DNA of 64,000 nt from JAAXHF01 sp965242605 (lineage in GTDB: Bacteria > Desulfobacterota > Binatia > Bin18), in assembly GCA_965242605.1 (NCBI GenBank), contig CBDESS010000001.1, positions 682,001-746,000 on the forward strand, given 5' to 3'. How positions within the stretch are numbered: the first letter of the stretch is position 1; every line of letters starts with the position of its first letter. This document shows positions 17,415 to 25,685 of this stretch, in pieces. The position numbers and the translations under genes are program-made. The notes under the pieces were generated by a model. That model saw nothing but the letters and a program-made list of their open reading frames with translations, was not told the origin of the DNA and did no database searches.

Positions 17415-20400
17415 GTGAATCAGCCCCTCGAAGCCTTGCTCAAACATCATGCCGGGATCATGGCCGATCAGATGGTGCAGGCTGCGGCCGCGGCCGGCTC
17501 TGAGGAGGACGTGCGTCATGCCTGCAACACACTGATTGACGAGTTCGTCAAGAAAGCCGGTCTGAGCGTCAAAGGCCGCCACGAATACGGCTTGGCCGGC
17601 GGGCGGATTGACTCGAAATATGGCGGTGTGGTCATCGAATACAAGGCCCCCAAGGGCGCGGGGAAAATTACCGGGAACAAGAATACGCCGGGCGTCAAGG
17701 CTGTCGTCAGGCAGATCAAGGGCCGGTTCCAGGACTTCAAGGCCAAAGAATACGTTAGCCCGGAGCGTATTCTTGGCGTAGGCTGCGACGGGGCCAGCCT
17801 CGTGTTTGTGCGGATGCGCGGGAGCCGGCTTGACGCCGAAGACCCGACGCCGGTCACACCGCATAGCGTGCAGCGCCTGCTGCGGGCCGTTGTTTCGCTC
17901 GGCGCGCGCGGGTTGTCGTTCACCCCTGAGAATCTGACCGCCTGTTTCGGCTCAGGGGCCGAGAGCGCACAGCAGGGCATCCGGCTCATTCATGGCCTGA
18001 TCCGCACGACCGACAGCCCCAAGGCCCGGACCTTCTTCCGCCAGTGGCAGATTCTCTTCGGCGAGGTGTGCGGTTATGACATTCACGGCCGAAACGCCAA
18101 GGTCGAGAAGCTGGCCGCGCATTATCAGGTCCCCGACCCGCACCCGGCAGAACTGCTGTTCGCCGTTCACACCTGGTACGCCCTCTTTATGAAGATGCTG
18201 GCCGCGGAGATCGTCGCCTCCTTCTCACCGCTGGGAACCTCACCCCTGAAAAAGCTCGTTGCCGCGCCAACCGCGGTCAGACTCCGGCAGGAGTTGCGTA
18301 CCCTCGAACAGGGCGGCATCTGGTCACAGCTCGGCATCCGCAACTTTCTGGAAGGTGATCTCTTCTCCTGGTATCTCGCTGCCTGGAACGCGGACTGCGC
18401 CGCCGCCATCCGCACCATGACCGCGGCCCTTGACCAGTTCGACCCGACCACCCTGAGCGTTGACCCGGCGGAATCCCGCGACCTGCTCAAGCAGCTCTAC
18501 CAGCAGCTGTTCCCCAAGTCGGTCCGCCACGACCTGGGCGAATACTACACGCCCGACTGGCTGGCCGAACTCGTGCTTGACGAACTCGGCTACGACGGCA
18601 ATCCGGACACACGCCTGCTTGACCCGGCCTGCGGCTCGGGCACCTTCCTGGTCATGGCCCTGAACCGGGTCAAAGCCTGGTACGACGAACACCGCCACGA
18701 GTGCGGCTTCGGCGAAGACGCCCTGCTCGGCAAAATCCTGCGCAACATCATCGGCTTTGACCTGAACCCGCTGGCCGTCATGGCCGCCCGGACCAACTAC
18801 CTGCTGGCCGTCCGCGAACTGCTGCGCCACACCGCCGGCGTCGAACTGCCGGTCTACCTGTGCGACTCGATCATGACGCCTTCGGAATACGGCGAAGACC
18901 TGTTTCGCGCCGGGCGACTCGATACCGCACGGCGACTCAAGACCAGCGCCGGCGAGTTCCACATCCCCACCGAAGTCACCGAAAGCCGCGAACACATCGG
19001 CCGCTATGCCGATACACTGGAGTTCTGCATCACAAACGGCTACTCGCCCGAAGAGTTCCTTGAACGCTGCCAGGCCGAGGCCATCTCCGCCACACAAGCC
19101 AGCCTCCACAAAGACCTCTACTGCCATCTCCAGCGGCTTGAACGCCGACAACAAAACGGCATTTGGGCACGCATCATCAAAAACGCCTTTGCGCCCCTGT
19201 TCATCGGCACAGTGGACTATATCGCCGGCAACCCCCCATGGGTGAACTGGGAGCATCTGCCGAAAAATTACCGTGACAGCACAAAACCGCTCTGGGACAG
19301 CTATCAGCTCTTCGCGCTCTCGGGGCCAAAAACCGGATTGGGCGGCCACAAAAAGGACCTCTCCATGCTGTTCACCTATGCCTCAGTGGACAACTACCTG
19401 AAGGAAGGTGGGCGGCTCGGATTTGTCATGACCCAATCAGTCTTCAAAACGGCCGGCGGCGGCCAGGGCTTCCGGTCGTTTGCCTATGAGACAAATAAAA
19501 AGAAGTGGCATCTTCCCCCCTTGGCCGTCCATGACCTGAGCGCATTCCAGCCCTTTGAGGGCGCGACCAACCGTACCGCCGTCCTCATTGTGGGCAAAAA
19601 GAGACGCGCCTTCTCCTATCCCGTTCCGTATACGGTATGGAAAAAGACCACGCACAGCAAAATTGCTTCGGAGTCCGAGTTGCGCGTCGTGAGAGGAGCA
19701 ACGGTGCGCGTGGAGCTCGCAGCCTCACCGATCCAGAGCCGCAATTCTCCGTGGCTCACCGCCCCGCAACGCGCCCTGCCCGGTCTTCAGAAAGTGATCG
19801 GGCCGAGTGCCTACCGGGCCTATGCCGGCTGCTGTGGGTGGCTGAACGGCGTGTACTGGATTCGGATGATCGAAAAACAGCCCAATGGCACGCTTCTGAT
19901 TGAGAACCTGCACGATGTCGGCAAACTCAAGGTCAGGCAAGTCCAGGCCGTCATCGAACCGGACTTGGTTTATCCTCTGCTACGCGGGAGAGACGTTCGC
20001 CGCTGGCACGCCGAACCCTCAGCGCACCTTATTCTGGCCCAGGACCCGACAACACGCAAAGGCATCCTCGAGTCCGACATGAAACGCCGCTGGCCCAGGA
20101 CCTACGCCTATCTGAAACAGTTTGAGGGCGATCCTCAGAAACCGGAACGTGGAACACTGCGCGGTCGCTCCGGCTATACGCAGCTTTTCAAGCCCTCCGA
20201 TCCCTTCTATTCCATGACGAATGTCGGCCTGTACACAATGGCGGAGTGGAAAGTTGTGTGGAGAGAGCAGAGTTCTGTATTCCAAGCGGCCCTGGCTGGA
20301 CTGAGTGCGCAACGAGCCATGCTGCCCGACCATAAGCTGATGATGGTTGCCTGCAAAAGCCGGCATGAAGCGGATTTTCTTTGTGGAATGCTCAACTCCA

Positions 20401-20672
20401 GCCCAAGCCTCTCGGCAATTCACGCCTATGTCATTTCAACCTCGACCTCAACGCATGTCCTCAGCAATGTGGCCGCCCCGCAGTTCAAAGACACCGACAG
20501 GCTTCACACCCGGCTGGCCGAACTCTCACGCCGCTGTCACGCCGCAGCCCAATGTGCAGCCGAACAGGAGTTGACAGCACTGGAGGCAGAGATTGACCAA
20601 GTGGCAGCCACCATCTGGGGTATCACTGACGCCGAACTGCACGCGATTCAAGACACCCTGGCCGAGCGCTGA
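17415..20672 (+). CDS. Single-chain restriction-modification protein (Eco57I/type IIG-like N6-adenine methylase with N-terminal nuclease)
   Basis: 1,085 residues. The N-terminus has a PD-(D/E)XK-like nuclease signature: Glu57, Asp66 in GGRIDSKYGG and EYK at 75-77. The central methylase has motif I LLDPACGSGTFLV, an FDLNPLAVMAARTNYL helix and the catalytic GNPPWVNW of N6-adenine enzymes. The C-terminal third, with TQSVFK and NVAAPQFKDTDR stretches, is likely the target-recognition domain. One chain could both cut and protect its site. GTG start at 17415, only 10 bp after sbcC, puts it in the HerA-NurA-SbcCD run. It could also be a phage-defence methylase of the PglX kind, but the N-terminal nuclease favours type IIG. 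Confidence 0.85.
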   Translation: MNQPLEALLKHHAGIMADQMVQAAAAAGSEEDVRHACNTLIDEFVKKAGLSVKGRHEYGLAGGRIDSKYGGVVIEYKAPKGAGKITGNKNTPGVKAVVRQIKGRFQDFKAKEYVSPERILGVGCDGASLVFVRMRGSRLDAEDPTPVTPHSVQRLLRAVVSLGARGLSFTPENLTACFGSGAESAQQGIRLIHGLIRTTDSPKARTFFRQWQILFGEVCGYDIHGRNAKVEKLAAHYQVPDPHPAELLFAVHTWYALFMKMLAAEIVASFSPLGTSPLKKLVAAPTAVRLRQELRTLEQGGIWSQLGIRNFLEGDLFSWYLAAWNADCAAAIRTMTAALDQFDPTTLSVDPAESRDLLKQLYQQLFPKSVRHDLGEYYTPDWLAELVLDELGYDGNPDTRLLDPACGSGTFLVMALNRVKAWYDEHRHECGFGEDALLGKILRNIIGFDLNPLAVMAARTNYLLAVRELLRHTAGVELPVYLCDSIMTPSEYGEDLFRAGRLDTARRLKTSAGEFHIPTEVTESREHIGRYADTLEFCITNGYSPEEFLERCQAEAISATQASLHKDLYCHLQRLERRQQNGIWARIIKNAFAPLFIGTVDYIAGNPPWVNWEHLPKNYRDSTKPLWDSYQLFALSGPKTGLGGHKKDLSMLFTYASVDNYLKEGGRLGFVMTQSVFKTAGGGQGFRSFAYETNKKKWHLPPLAVHDLSAFQPFEGATNRTAVLIVGKKRRAFSYPVPYTVWKKTTHSKIASESELRVVRGATVRVELAASPIQSRNSPWLTAPQRALPGLQKVIGPSAYRAYAGCCGWLNGVYWIRMIEKQPNGTLLIENLHDVGKLKVRQVQAVIEPDLVYPLLRGRDVRRWHAEPSAHLILAQDPTTRKGILESDMKRRWPRTYAYLKQFEGDPQKPERGTLRGRSGYTQLFKPSDPFYSMTNVGLYTMAEWKVVWREQSSVFQAALAGLSAQRAMLPDHKLMMVACKSRHEADFLCGMLNSSPSLSAIHAYVISTSTSTHVLSNVAAPQFKDTDRLHTRLAELSRRCHAAAQCAAEQELTALEAEIDQVAATIWGITDAELHAIQDTLAER

Positions 20673-20723
20673 GGCATGCAAGAACACCCATAGCTGAGCG
20701 CCCGCGTAAGAGGCGGCTTCGGC

Positions 20724-20752
20724 TTGACAGACACCGGCGGTTCTCATATACC
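20724..20752 (+). promoter_or_regulatory. Sigma-70-like promoter for the DUF3467-like gene pair
   Basis: TTGACA at 20724-20729 and TATACC at 20747-20752 are separated by 17 bp and lie 27 bp before the next start codon, which has a GGGAGGAG ribosome site. This is one of the few recognisable promoters in the window and suggests the pair downstream is transcribed independently of the restriction gene. Confidence 0.6.
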
Positions 20753-20778
20753 GCGGGACGCACCGGGAGGAGAGCACA

Positions 20779-21084
20779 ATGGGAGAGGCACAGCAGGAAC
20801 AAGACCCGCTTGATGAGCAAGAAGCAGTTCTCGCTTCTCAGGATATCCCGCAGATCTATGTAAACGGGTTTACGAACTGGATCGGCAATACCGATATCTC
20901 CACGGTACTGGAACGTAATGGCTCTCCGGTTGCCGTGCTGAATATGTCCTACACCACGGCAAAATCCTTGGCTCAGAAACTCTCCCAACTCATCGTCAAC
21001 TTTGAGACAGTTGCGCAGCACACTCTGATGACGACGGAGGTTGTGGACAGCGCCCTGGCACAGCTCGAGAAAGGGAAGCCATGA
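20779..21084 (+). CDS. DUF3467-like small protein
   Basis: 101 residues. The core QIYVNGFTNWIGNTDIS…RNGSPVAVLNMSYTTAKSLAQKL…VNFE resembles DUF3467, a small domain of unknown function with a conserved Asn-x-Phe start, a beta strand ending in D/S and an S-x-x-x-AK-x-L helix. It has its own promoter and its stop overlaps the next ATG (ATGA), so the two proteins are probably made in a fixed ratio, like many toxin-antitoxin or defence pairs. No function is assigned. Confidence 0.6.
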   Translation: MGEAQQEQDPLDEQEAVLASQDIPQIYVNGFTNWIGNTDISTVLERNGSPVAVLNMSYTTAKSLAQKLSQLIVNFETVAQHTLMTTEVVDSALAQLEKGKP

Positions 21085-21731
21085 AGTATGTGGAGGGACC
21101 TTCTCAGCCCTTCTCCTGTGTGTCTGAGCGGTCCACTGACCCGCTGCTGGCAAAGCTCCAGGAGTTAGCCGACCTGCCGGACGGCTGGCGATTCGGGGAA
21201 GGGATTCCGCCCCAGCCCCACGCGCTTGACAAGGCGCGTGCCATCTATCGTCGGCTTGCCTTCCTGCGGCTCAAGGCTGACGTATTCCCAAGCGCAGACG
21301 GGGCGGTGTGCCTGGTTTTTTATGCCGGTGAGCGGTGTGTTGAGATACAGGTGTCTCAGACCGGCACACTTGATGTCTGTGTCGAAGAAGGGAAGGGGTT
21401 TGACTTCCAGGAAATCAGGAACATCCCGGACGCCGCAATGGCCAAGGCCGTAGAAGAAGGGAGGAAGCTTGCGCAGAGATTGGACACATGGCACTTATCC
21501 GGCTCCTTCATCCGCGAGAATACGACACAAATTCTCAACGTTTCCGCAGTTCATGCTTCAAGAATTCAAGCGACGGGACAGGCATATCGCTTGTTGATGT
21601 GGAATGCGTTCAAGAACACTCCAGGCCCATATGTCGTCACATCGAACACTATTACCACCGCGTCACAGGTCAGCCTGTCACCTATTGGCAGCTTCCAGCC
21701 GACTTACCGCCCGGTGCGCATGTCGCAGTAA
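21081..21731 (+). CDS. Protein of unknown function, partner of the DUF3467-like protein
   Basis: 216 residues with no family I recognise. LPDGWRFGEGIPP near residue 35, KARAIYRRL, and a beta-rich middle (ADGAVCLVFYAGERCVEIQV, DVCVEEG) suggest a compact soluble domain. The C-terminal part contains WHLSGSFIRENTTQ and is less structured. Translationally coupled to the upstream gene by ATGA overlap. The pair sits directly after a restriction gene, so an accessory defence role is possible but is inference from neighbours only. Confidence 0.6.
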   Translation: MKYVEGPSQPFSCVSERSTDPLLAKLQELADLPDGWRFGEGIPPQPHALDKARAIYRRLAFLRLKADVFPSADGAVCLVFYAGERCVEIQVSQTGTLDVCVEEGKGFDFQEIRNIPDAAMAKAVEEGRKLAQRLDTWHLSGSFIRENTTQILNVSAVHASRIQATGQAYRLLMWNAFKNTPGPYVVTSNTITTASQVSLSPIGSFQPTYRPVRMSQ

Positions 21732-22012
21732 CGCCAAGCAGTACCGGCGACCCCTGCCATCGCCAGCTCTCCGGCCTGTCCAACAATCAGAGTACCAAGT
21801 TCTTCAAGCGTTCGTGCCGCCCTGAGGATATCCGGGTCTGTCAAAACGGCCTCCCTGTTCCCTGTAGTCAAGCATCCCTGGAAGCGGTCTTCCCGGGGTG
21901 AATCGCAAGACCCGCCGCCCATCCCGCACGAGGCGGTAGCCACCATCCGAGGGCCGCGGGGCCTGGCAGATTGGTCCCGGGCCGGATATATTCCGGGGAG
22001 GAGGACACCCGC

Positions 22013-22366
22013 ATGGAAAAACTTGAGATGTACCACAACCCCGGCTGAGGCCAGTCCCGCAAAGCGCTCGAAATTCTGCAGCAGCGCGGCGTCGAGGTCG
22101 ACGTTACCGAATATCTGAAAAATCCTTTGGGTCAGGCCGACTTTGAGCGGTTTCTGACCCTCCTGCCCAACCCAGCCGCGGACTTGGTGCGCAAGGACAA
22201 ACGCTTCAAAGAGTTGGGGCTCAACGCGGCCGACTATACGACCCCCGAGGCGGTCATCACTGTCTTGCTCAAACACCCGGAGCTGATGCAGCGACCAGTC
22301 ATCATTCGCGACGAGCGGGCTGTTCTGGCGCGGCCGGGGGAGATGGTGGAAGATCTGTTGGATTAG
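22013..22366 (+). CDS. arsC: ArsC/Spx-family arsenate reductase with in-frame TGA at catalytic Cys12 (selenoprotein candidate)
   Basis: 117 codons in one frame if the TGA at 22046-22048 is read as selenocysteine. The N-terminus is MEKLEMYHNPG-TGA-GQSRKALEIL. In ArsC the motif is YHNPxC-G-x-S-R, with the catalytic cysteine at residue 12, and here the TGA is exactly codon 12. The rest is a normal ArsC: EYLKNPL, ADLVRKDKRFKELGL, HPELMQRPVIIRDERAVLARP and a C-terminal helix. A GGGGAGGAGG ribosome site lies upstream of the ATG and there is no other disruption. A hairpin starting 16 bases after the TGA could be the SECIS element. It overlaps the miaB end tail to tail by 65 bp. A pseudogene is the alternative. 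Confidence 0.82.
22064..22087 (+). promoter_or_regulatory. Possible bacterial SECIS hairpin downstream of the arsC TGA
   Basis: GCGCT at 22064-22068 pairs with AGCGC at 22083-22087, leaving a 14-base loop that begins CG. The loop starts 21 bases after the TGA. This fits the loose bacterial SECIS rule of a short stem, a small apical loop and a G among the first two loop bases at about 16-37 bases from the UGA. The stem is only five base pairs, so support is modest until folded and compared with homologues. Confidence 0.45.
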
Positions 22367-23660
22367 TGGCGACCAACGTGTGGGCGGTGGCCGAGGCAAC
22401 TGTGACCCGCACGAGATCGCCCGGCTGAGCGCCATTGGCCGGAAAGACCACGGTTTTGAACTGCGGGTTCTTGCCGGCCAGCCAGCCTGTCTGGCGTTTG
22501 GCCGGTCCCTCAACCAGCACCTCAACCGTCCGGCCAAGCTGCCGCTGGTTCAGCTTGGCGGCAATCCGCTCCTGGAGGCCGATGATGGTTTGCAGCCGGC
22601 GGCCTTTTTCTGCTTCTGACACGGTTTCGTCCCACTTCCAGGCTTTGGTCCCTTCCCGGGCCGAGTACTTGAACAGAAAGGCTGCGTCGTACTCGACGGA
22701 CTCCATAAACTCGCAGGTGGCCTGGAAGTCGTCTTCGCCTTCGCCCGGAAAGCCAACGATGATGTCGGTTGACAGAGCCAGGTCAGGGATGGCCGCACGC
22801 AAACGCTCAACCAGGGCGGTGTAGGCTTCAATGGTATAGCCACGCTCCATCCGGGCCAGCACCCGATTCGAAGCCGATTGGAGCGGCAGATGCAGGTAGG
22901 GGGCGACTTTTGGGCAGTCGGTCATGGCCGCAATGGTCGCCTCGTTCATGTCCGAGGGGTGGGGCGAGGTAAAACGAATCCGCTCAACGCCGTCAATGTC
23001 GGCGGTCCGGCGCAGCAGGGTTCCAAAGTCACACCCGTCGTGGCGATAGGCGTTGACCGTCTGGCCGAGGTACACCACTTCCTTATAGCCCTGCCCGGCC
23101 AGCTCCCGGACCTGGCTGAGCAGGGCGTCGGCCGGCACGCTGCGCTCCCGCCCCCGGACATAGGGCACAATGCAGAAGGTGCAGAACTTGTCACAGCCAC
23201 GCATAACCGTCACCCAGGCCCGGACGCCCTCAGCCCGGACCGGAGACACATCAGCATAGGTCTCATCCCGGTCGAGGCGGACCGCAACCAGAGGATCGTC
23301 GGTGTCCTCCTGGCTCAACAGGCCCGGCAGCTTCCGATACGCATCCGGGCCGAGGACGAGGTCAAGGAAGGGCGCTCTGTCCAGCAGGCGTTCACGGTGG
23401 TGCTGGGCCATGCAGCCGGTCAGCCCCAGACGGACGCCGGGGCGGCGGGTTGTGTGACGCGCCAGGTCGGCCAGGCGTCCAAGCACGCGCTCCTCGGCGT
23501 GCTCCCGAATCGCGCAGGTGTTGAGCAGAATCACATCGGCCTGCTCGGCCTGTCGGGTCGGTTCATAGCCGTGGGGTTTCAGCAGCCCGATGATCAGCTC
23601 ACTGTCGGCGATATTCATCTGACAGCCGTAGGTTTCAATATAGACCTTGCGTGCGTGCAT
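22302..23660 (-). CDS. miaB: tRNA-2-methylthio-N6-dimethylallyladenosine synthase MiaB
   Basis: 452 residues of the radical-SAM methylthiotransferase family that methylthiolates A37 of tRNAs reading codons starting with U. The UPF0004 domain carries three Cys for the auxiliary cluster (ETYGCQMN, LLNTCAIRE, LTGCMAQ). The radical SAM site is RGCDKFCTFCIVPYVRGRERS, followed by FTSPHPSDM and HLPLQSASNRVL. The C-terminal TRAM domain includes VLVEGPAKR and LVRVTV. ATG at 23658-23660 begins MHARKVYIETYG; a TTG at 23696 would add 12 unconserved residues. Tail-to-tail overlap with arsC. Confidence 0.95.
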   Translation of the reverse strand: MHARKVYIETYGCQMNIADSELIIGLLKPHGYEPTRQAEQADVILLNTCAIREHAEERVLGRLADLARHTTRRPGVRLGLTGCMAQHHRERLLDRAPFLDLVLGPDAYRKLPGLLSQEDTDDPLVAVRLDRDETYADVSPVRAEGVRAWVTVMRGCDKFCTFCIVPYVRGRERSVPADALLSQVRELAGQGYKEVVYLGQTVNAYRHDGCDFGTLLRRTADIDGVERIRFTSPHPSDMNEATIAAMTDCPKVAPYLHLPLQSASNRVLARMERGYTIEAYTALVERLRAAIPDLALSTDIIVGFPGEGEDDFQATCEFMESVEYDAAFLFKYSAREGTKAWKWDETVSEAEKGRRLQTIIGLQERIAAKLNQRQLGRTVEVLVEGPAKRQTGWLAGKNPQFKTVVFPANGAQPGDLVRVTVASATAHTLVATNPTDLPPSPPAAPEQPARRE

Positions 23661-23758
23661 CGGGGTTTTTGTAACGAGTCTGCCCAGCCGGGGCAAGGGC
23701 TGTGTTGCCCCTCGCCGGGCAGAATGCTAGCCTGCGGCTGACCCACAGGAGAGAGGCC

Positions 23759-24682
23759 ATGTCTCAGCCACAACGGATTGTTTCCCTGCTGCCCAGCAGT
23801 ACCGAGATGGTCTGCGCCCTCGGGCTGGGCGGGCGTCTGGTCGGGGTGTCGCACGAGTGCGATTATCCGGCTGAGGTGGTCGGTCTGCCAGTCCTGACCG
23901 AGCCCAAGATTGACCCGAGCCAGACGAGCGCCGCCATTGACGCTCGGGTGCGGGAGATTGTCCGGGACGGTCTGAGCGTCTATCGCCTGAAAACCGAGCT
24001 CCTGCGTGAACTCAAACCCGAGCTGATCGTCACCCAAGACCAGTGTGAGGTGTGTGCCGTGTCGGTGGCCGAGGTGGAGCGGGCGGTACAGGCTGCTCTC
24101 GACCCGGAGGTCAGGGTGGTGTCGCTCAGCCCGCAACGCCTGGGCGATATCTGGCATGATATGCAGCGTCTGGGGCAGGCGGCCGGTCAGGACGACCGGG
24201 CCGCAGAGCTGTGCCGCACCCTCAAGAAACGGGTCTGGAAGGTTGAGCAGCAGACCCGGCATCTCGAACGCCCACGCGTGGCCTGCCTGGAATGGCTTGA
24301 CCCGCTGATGGCCGCCGGCAACTGGCTGCCTGAGCTGGTTGATATTGCCGGCGGGACATACGGCCTGGCCACAGCCGGGGATCACAGCCCGACGCTGGGC
24401 TGGGACAGCCTGCTTGATTGGCGGCCGGAGGTAATTGTCATCATGCCGTGCGGCTTTCCCATTGCCCAGTCGCAAGCCGGGCTGCCAGGGCTGACAGCCC
24501 ATCCCGGCTGGCAGCGACTCCCCGCGGTGCAGGCCGGGCGGGTGTATATTGCCGATGGCAGCGCCTATTTCAACCGGCCCGGCCCGCGTATTGTCGAGAG
24601 CGTCGAGTTGCTGGCCGAGCTGCTGCACCCCCAGGAATGCGCAGGCCTGGCCCCCGAGGGTTCGTACATCCTGGCGCGGTAG
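23759..24682 (+). CDS. BtuF-like cobalamin/iron-chelate-binding protein, no signal peptide
   Basis: 307 residues. RIVSLLPSSTEMVCALGLGGRLVGVSHECDYP is the classic opening of BtuF-type periplasmic binding proteins. A second lobe with LEWLDPLMAAGNWLPELVDIAGG and a closing RVYIADGSAYFNRPGPRIVES complete the fold. Unlike transport BtuF it starts directly at the fold with no export signal, so it is probably cytoplasmic or acts in another binding role; many bacteria keep such a stand-alone paralogue. A Cys pair in DQCEVCAV is notable. AGGAGAGAGG precedes the ATG. No transporter genes adjoin it. Confidence 0.8.
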   Translation: MSQPQRIVSLLPSSTEMVCALGLGGRLVGVSHECDYPAEVVGLPVLTEPKIDPSQTSAAIDARVREIVRDGLSVYRLKTELLRELKPELIVTQDQCEVCAVSVAEVERAVQAALDPEVRVVSLSPQRLGDIWHDMQRLGQAAGQDDRAAELCRTLKKRVWKVEQQTRHLERPRVACLEWLDPLMAAGNWLPELVDIAGGTYGLATAGDHSPTLGWDSLLDWRPEVIVIMPCGFPIAQSQAGLPGLTAHPGWQRLPAVQAGRVYIADGSAYFNRPGPRIVESVELLAELLHPQECAGLAPEGSYILAR

Positions 24683-24728
24683 GGGGAACGACTCCTCAAT
24701 GATAGCTCATGACAGTGACCGGTCGTCG

Positions 24729-25088
24729 TCATGAGCCATCATTCTCGTCTTCAGCCGGCTTAATCAGTCGCATCGTTCCGCCGCGGAACTCCTGGCCGCG
24801 CTCTTTTACCAGGCCGGGATAGGCATGGTAGAACTGCCCGCCAAGCCGCAGGAAGGACTCGACTTCGGTGTCTTCCAGCTCCAGCGCTCGAATGGCGTGG
24901 GCGGCTTCGTCCCGGGTCGCGCTGGTAACAAGGGCGTCGTAGAGCTGCCGGCAATCGGCAATCTGAAAATCGTCTCGCTCGGGCAACGCCCCGCGCGCCT
25001 GGAGGCTGTGAGGATGGTATTCCAGCAAATAGCGCAGGGCTTTGAGTTCATGCCGCTGTTGGTCAAGTTTTTTAATCATACGCGCCAC
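24729..25088 (-). CDS. Small protein resembling the DnaB-binding domain of DnaG primase
   Basis: 119 residues, mainly helical. The pattern HELKALRYLLEYHPHSL…ADCRQLYDALVTS…EVESFLRLGGQFYHAYPGL resembles the C-terminal helicase-interaction domain of DnaG or the N-terminal domain of DnaB (LL-x-L-L-x-x-P, then R-x-x-Y/F-x-A-L). No Toprim or zinc domain is present, so it would be a stand-alone version. The match is by pattern only. Basic start MARMIKKLDQQRHELKA. Confidence 0.5.
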   Translation of the reverse strand: MARMIKKLDQQRHELKALRYLLEYHPHSLQARGALPERDDFQIADCRQLYDALVTSATRDEAAHAIRALELEDTEVESFLRLGGQFYHAYPGLVKERGQEFRGGTMRLIKPAEDENDGS

Positions 25089-25166
25089 GGGGAGTCCTCC
25101 ACAGGGTTGCGAGAGTGTTGGCTGAGGCTATAGAATGAGGGCGTTTTTCACCACCAGGATACTGCT

Positions 25167-25685
25167 ATGGCGGTTCACGAACATAAAAACAAGGCCCACC
25201 GCACGGCCCGCTGCGCGATTATCACCCTCAGCGATAGCCGCGACGAAACCACCGACACCAGCGGCCAACGCATCAAAGTCCTGCTGGCCGAGCGCGAGCA
25301 GCCGGTGGTCTCCTACCAGATTTTGAAAGATGAGCCGGACCGGCTCACGGCCGCGGTCGAGGCGCTGCTGGCCCGGCCCGACGTTGACGTCATTCTGACC
25401 AACGGCGGGACCGGTATTGCCCCGCGCGATACCACCTTTGAAGCGATTCAGGGGCTGCTGGAAAAGGAAATCCCCGGTTTTGGCGAAATGTTCCGGATGC
25501 TGAGCTATGAGGACATCGGGTCAGCCGCCATGCTGACCCGGGCCACCGCCGGCGTTGCCCGGGGCAAAGTCATTATTTCGCTGCCCGGCTCAACCGGCGC
25601 GGTGGAGTTGGCCATGACCAGGCTGGTCCTGCCCGAGCTGGGTCATATGCTGTTTGTCCTGCGGGGAGCGCGCCATGCGCATTAA
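25167..25685 (+). CDS. moaB: Molybdenum cofactor biosynthesis protein MoaB
   Basis: 172 residues of the MoCF-biosynthesis domain. Visible motifs are IITLSDSRDETTDTSGQ, ILTNGGTGIAPRDTTFEAI and LPGSTGAVELAM, which form the molybdopterin-binding pocket used for adenylylation or binding of molybdopterin. It overlaps the following moaD-moaE gene by 11 bp. The operon thus joins MoaB and molybdopterin synthase, late steps of cofactor assembly. Confidence 0.93.
   Translation: MAVHEHKNKAHRTARCAIITLSDSRDETTDTSGQRIKVLLAEREQPVVSYQILKDEPDRLTAAVEALLARPDVDVILTNGGTGIAPRDTTFEAIQGLLEKEIPGFGEMFRMLSYEDIGSAAMLTRATAGVARGKVIISLPGSTGAVELAMTRLVLPELGHMLFVLRGARHAH

Noticed and set aside
17415..20672. BREX PglX identity for the restriction-methylase
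   Set aside because: No other BREX genes are nearby, and the N-terminal D-ExK nuclease motif fits a single-chain restriction enzyme better.
21488..21901. A second open frame after the DUF3467 partner gene, as a frameshifted continuation
   Set aside because: Composition and lack of similarity to a family suggest an out-of-frame shadow; the named frame runs cleanly to its own stop.
22302..22366. A start of the ArsC gene downstream of the TGA (at an internal Met)
   Set aside because: It would delete the whole active-site region and has no ribosome site, whereas the upstream ATG has a strong one and full homology.
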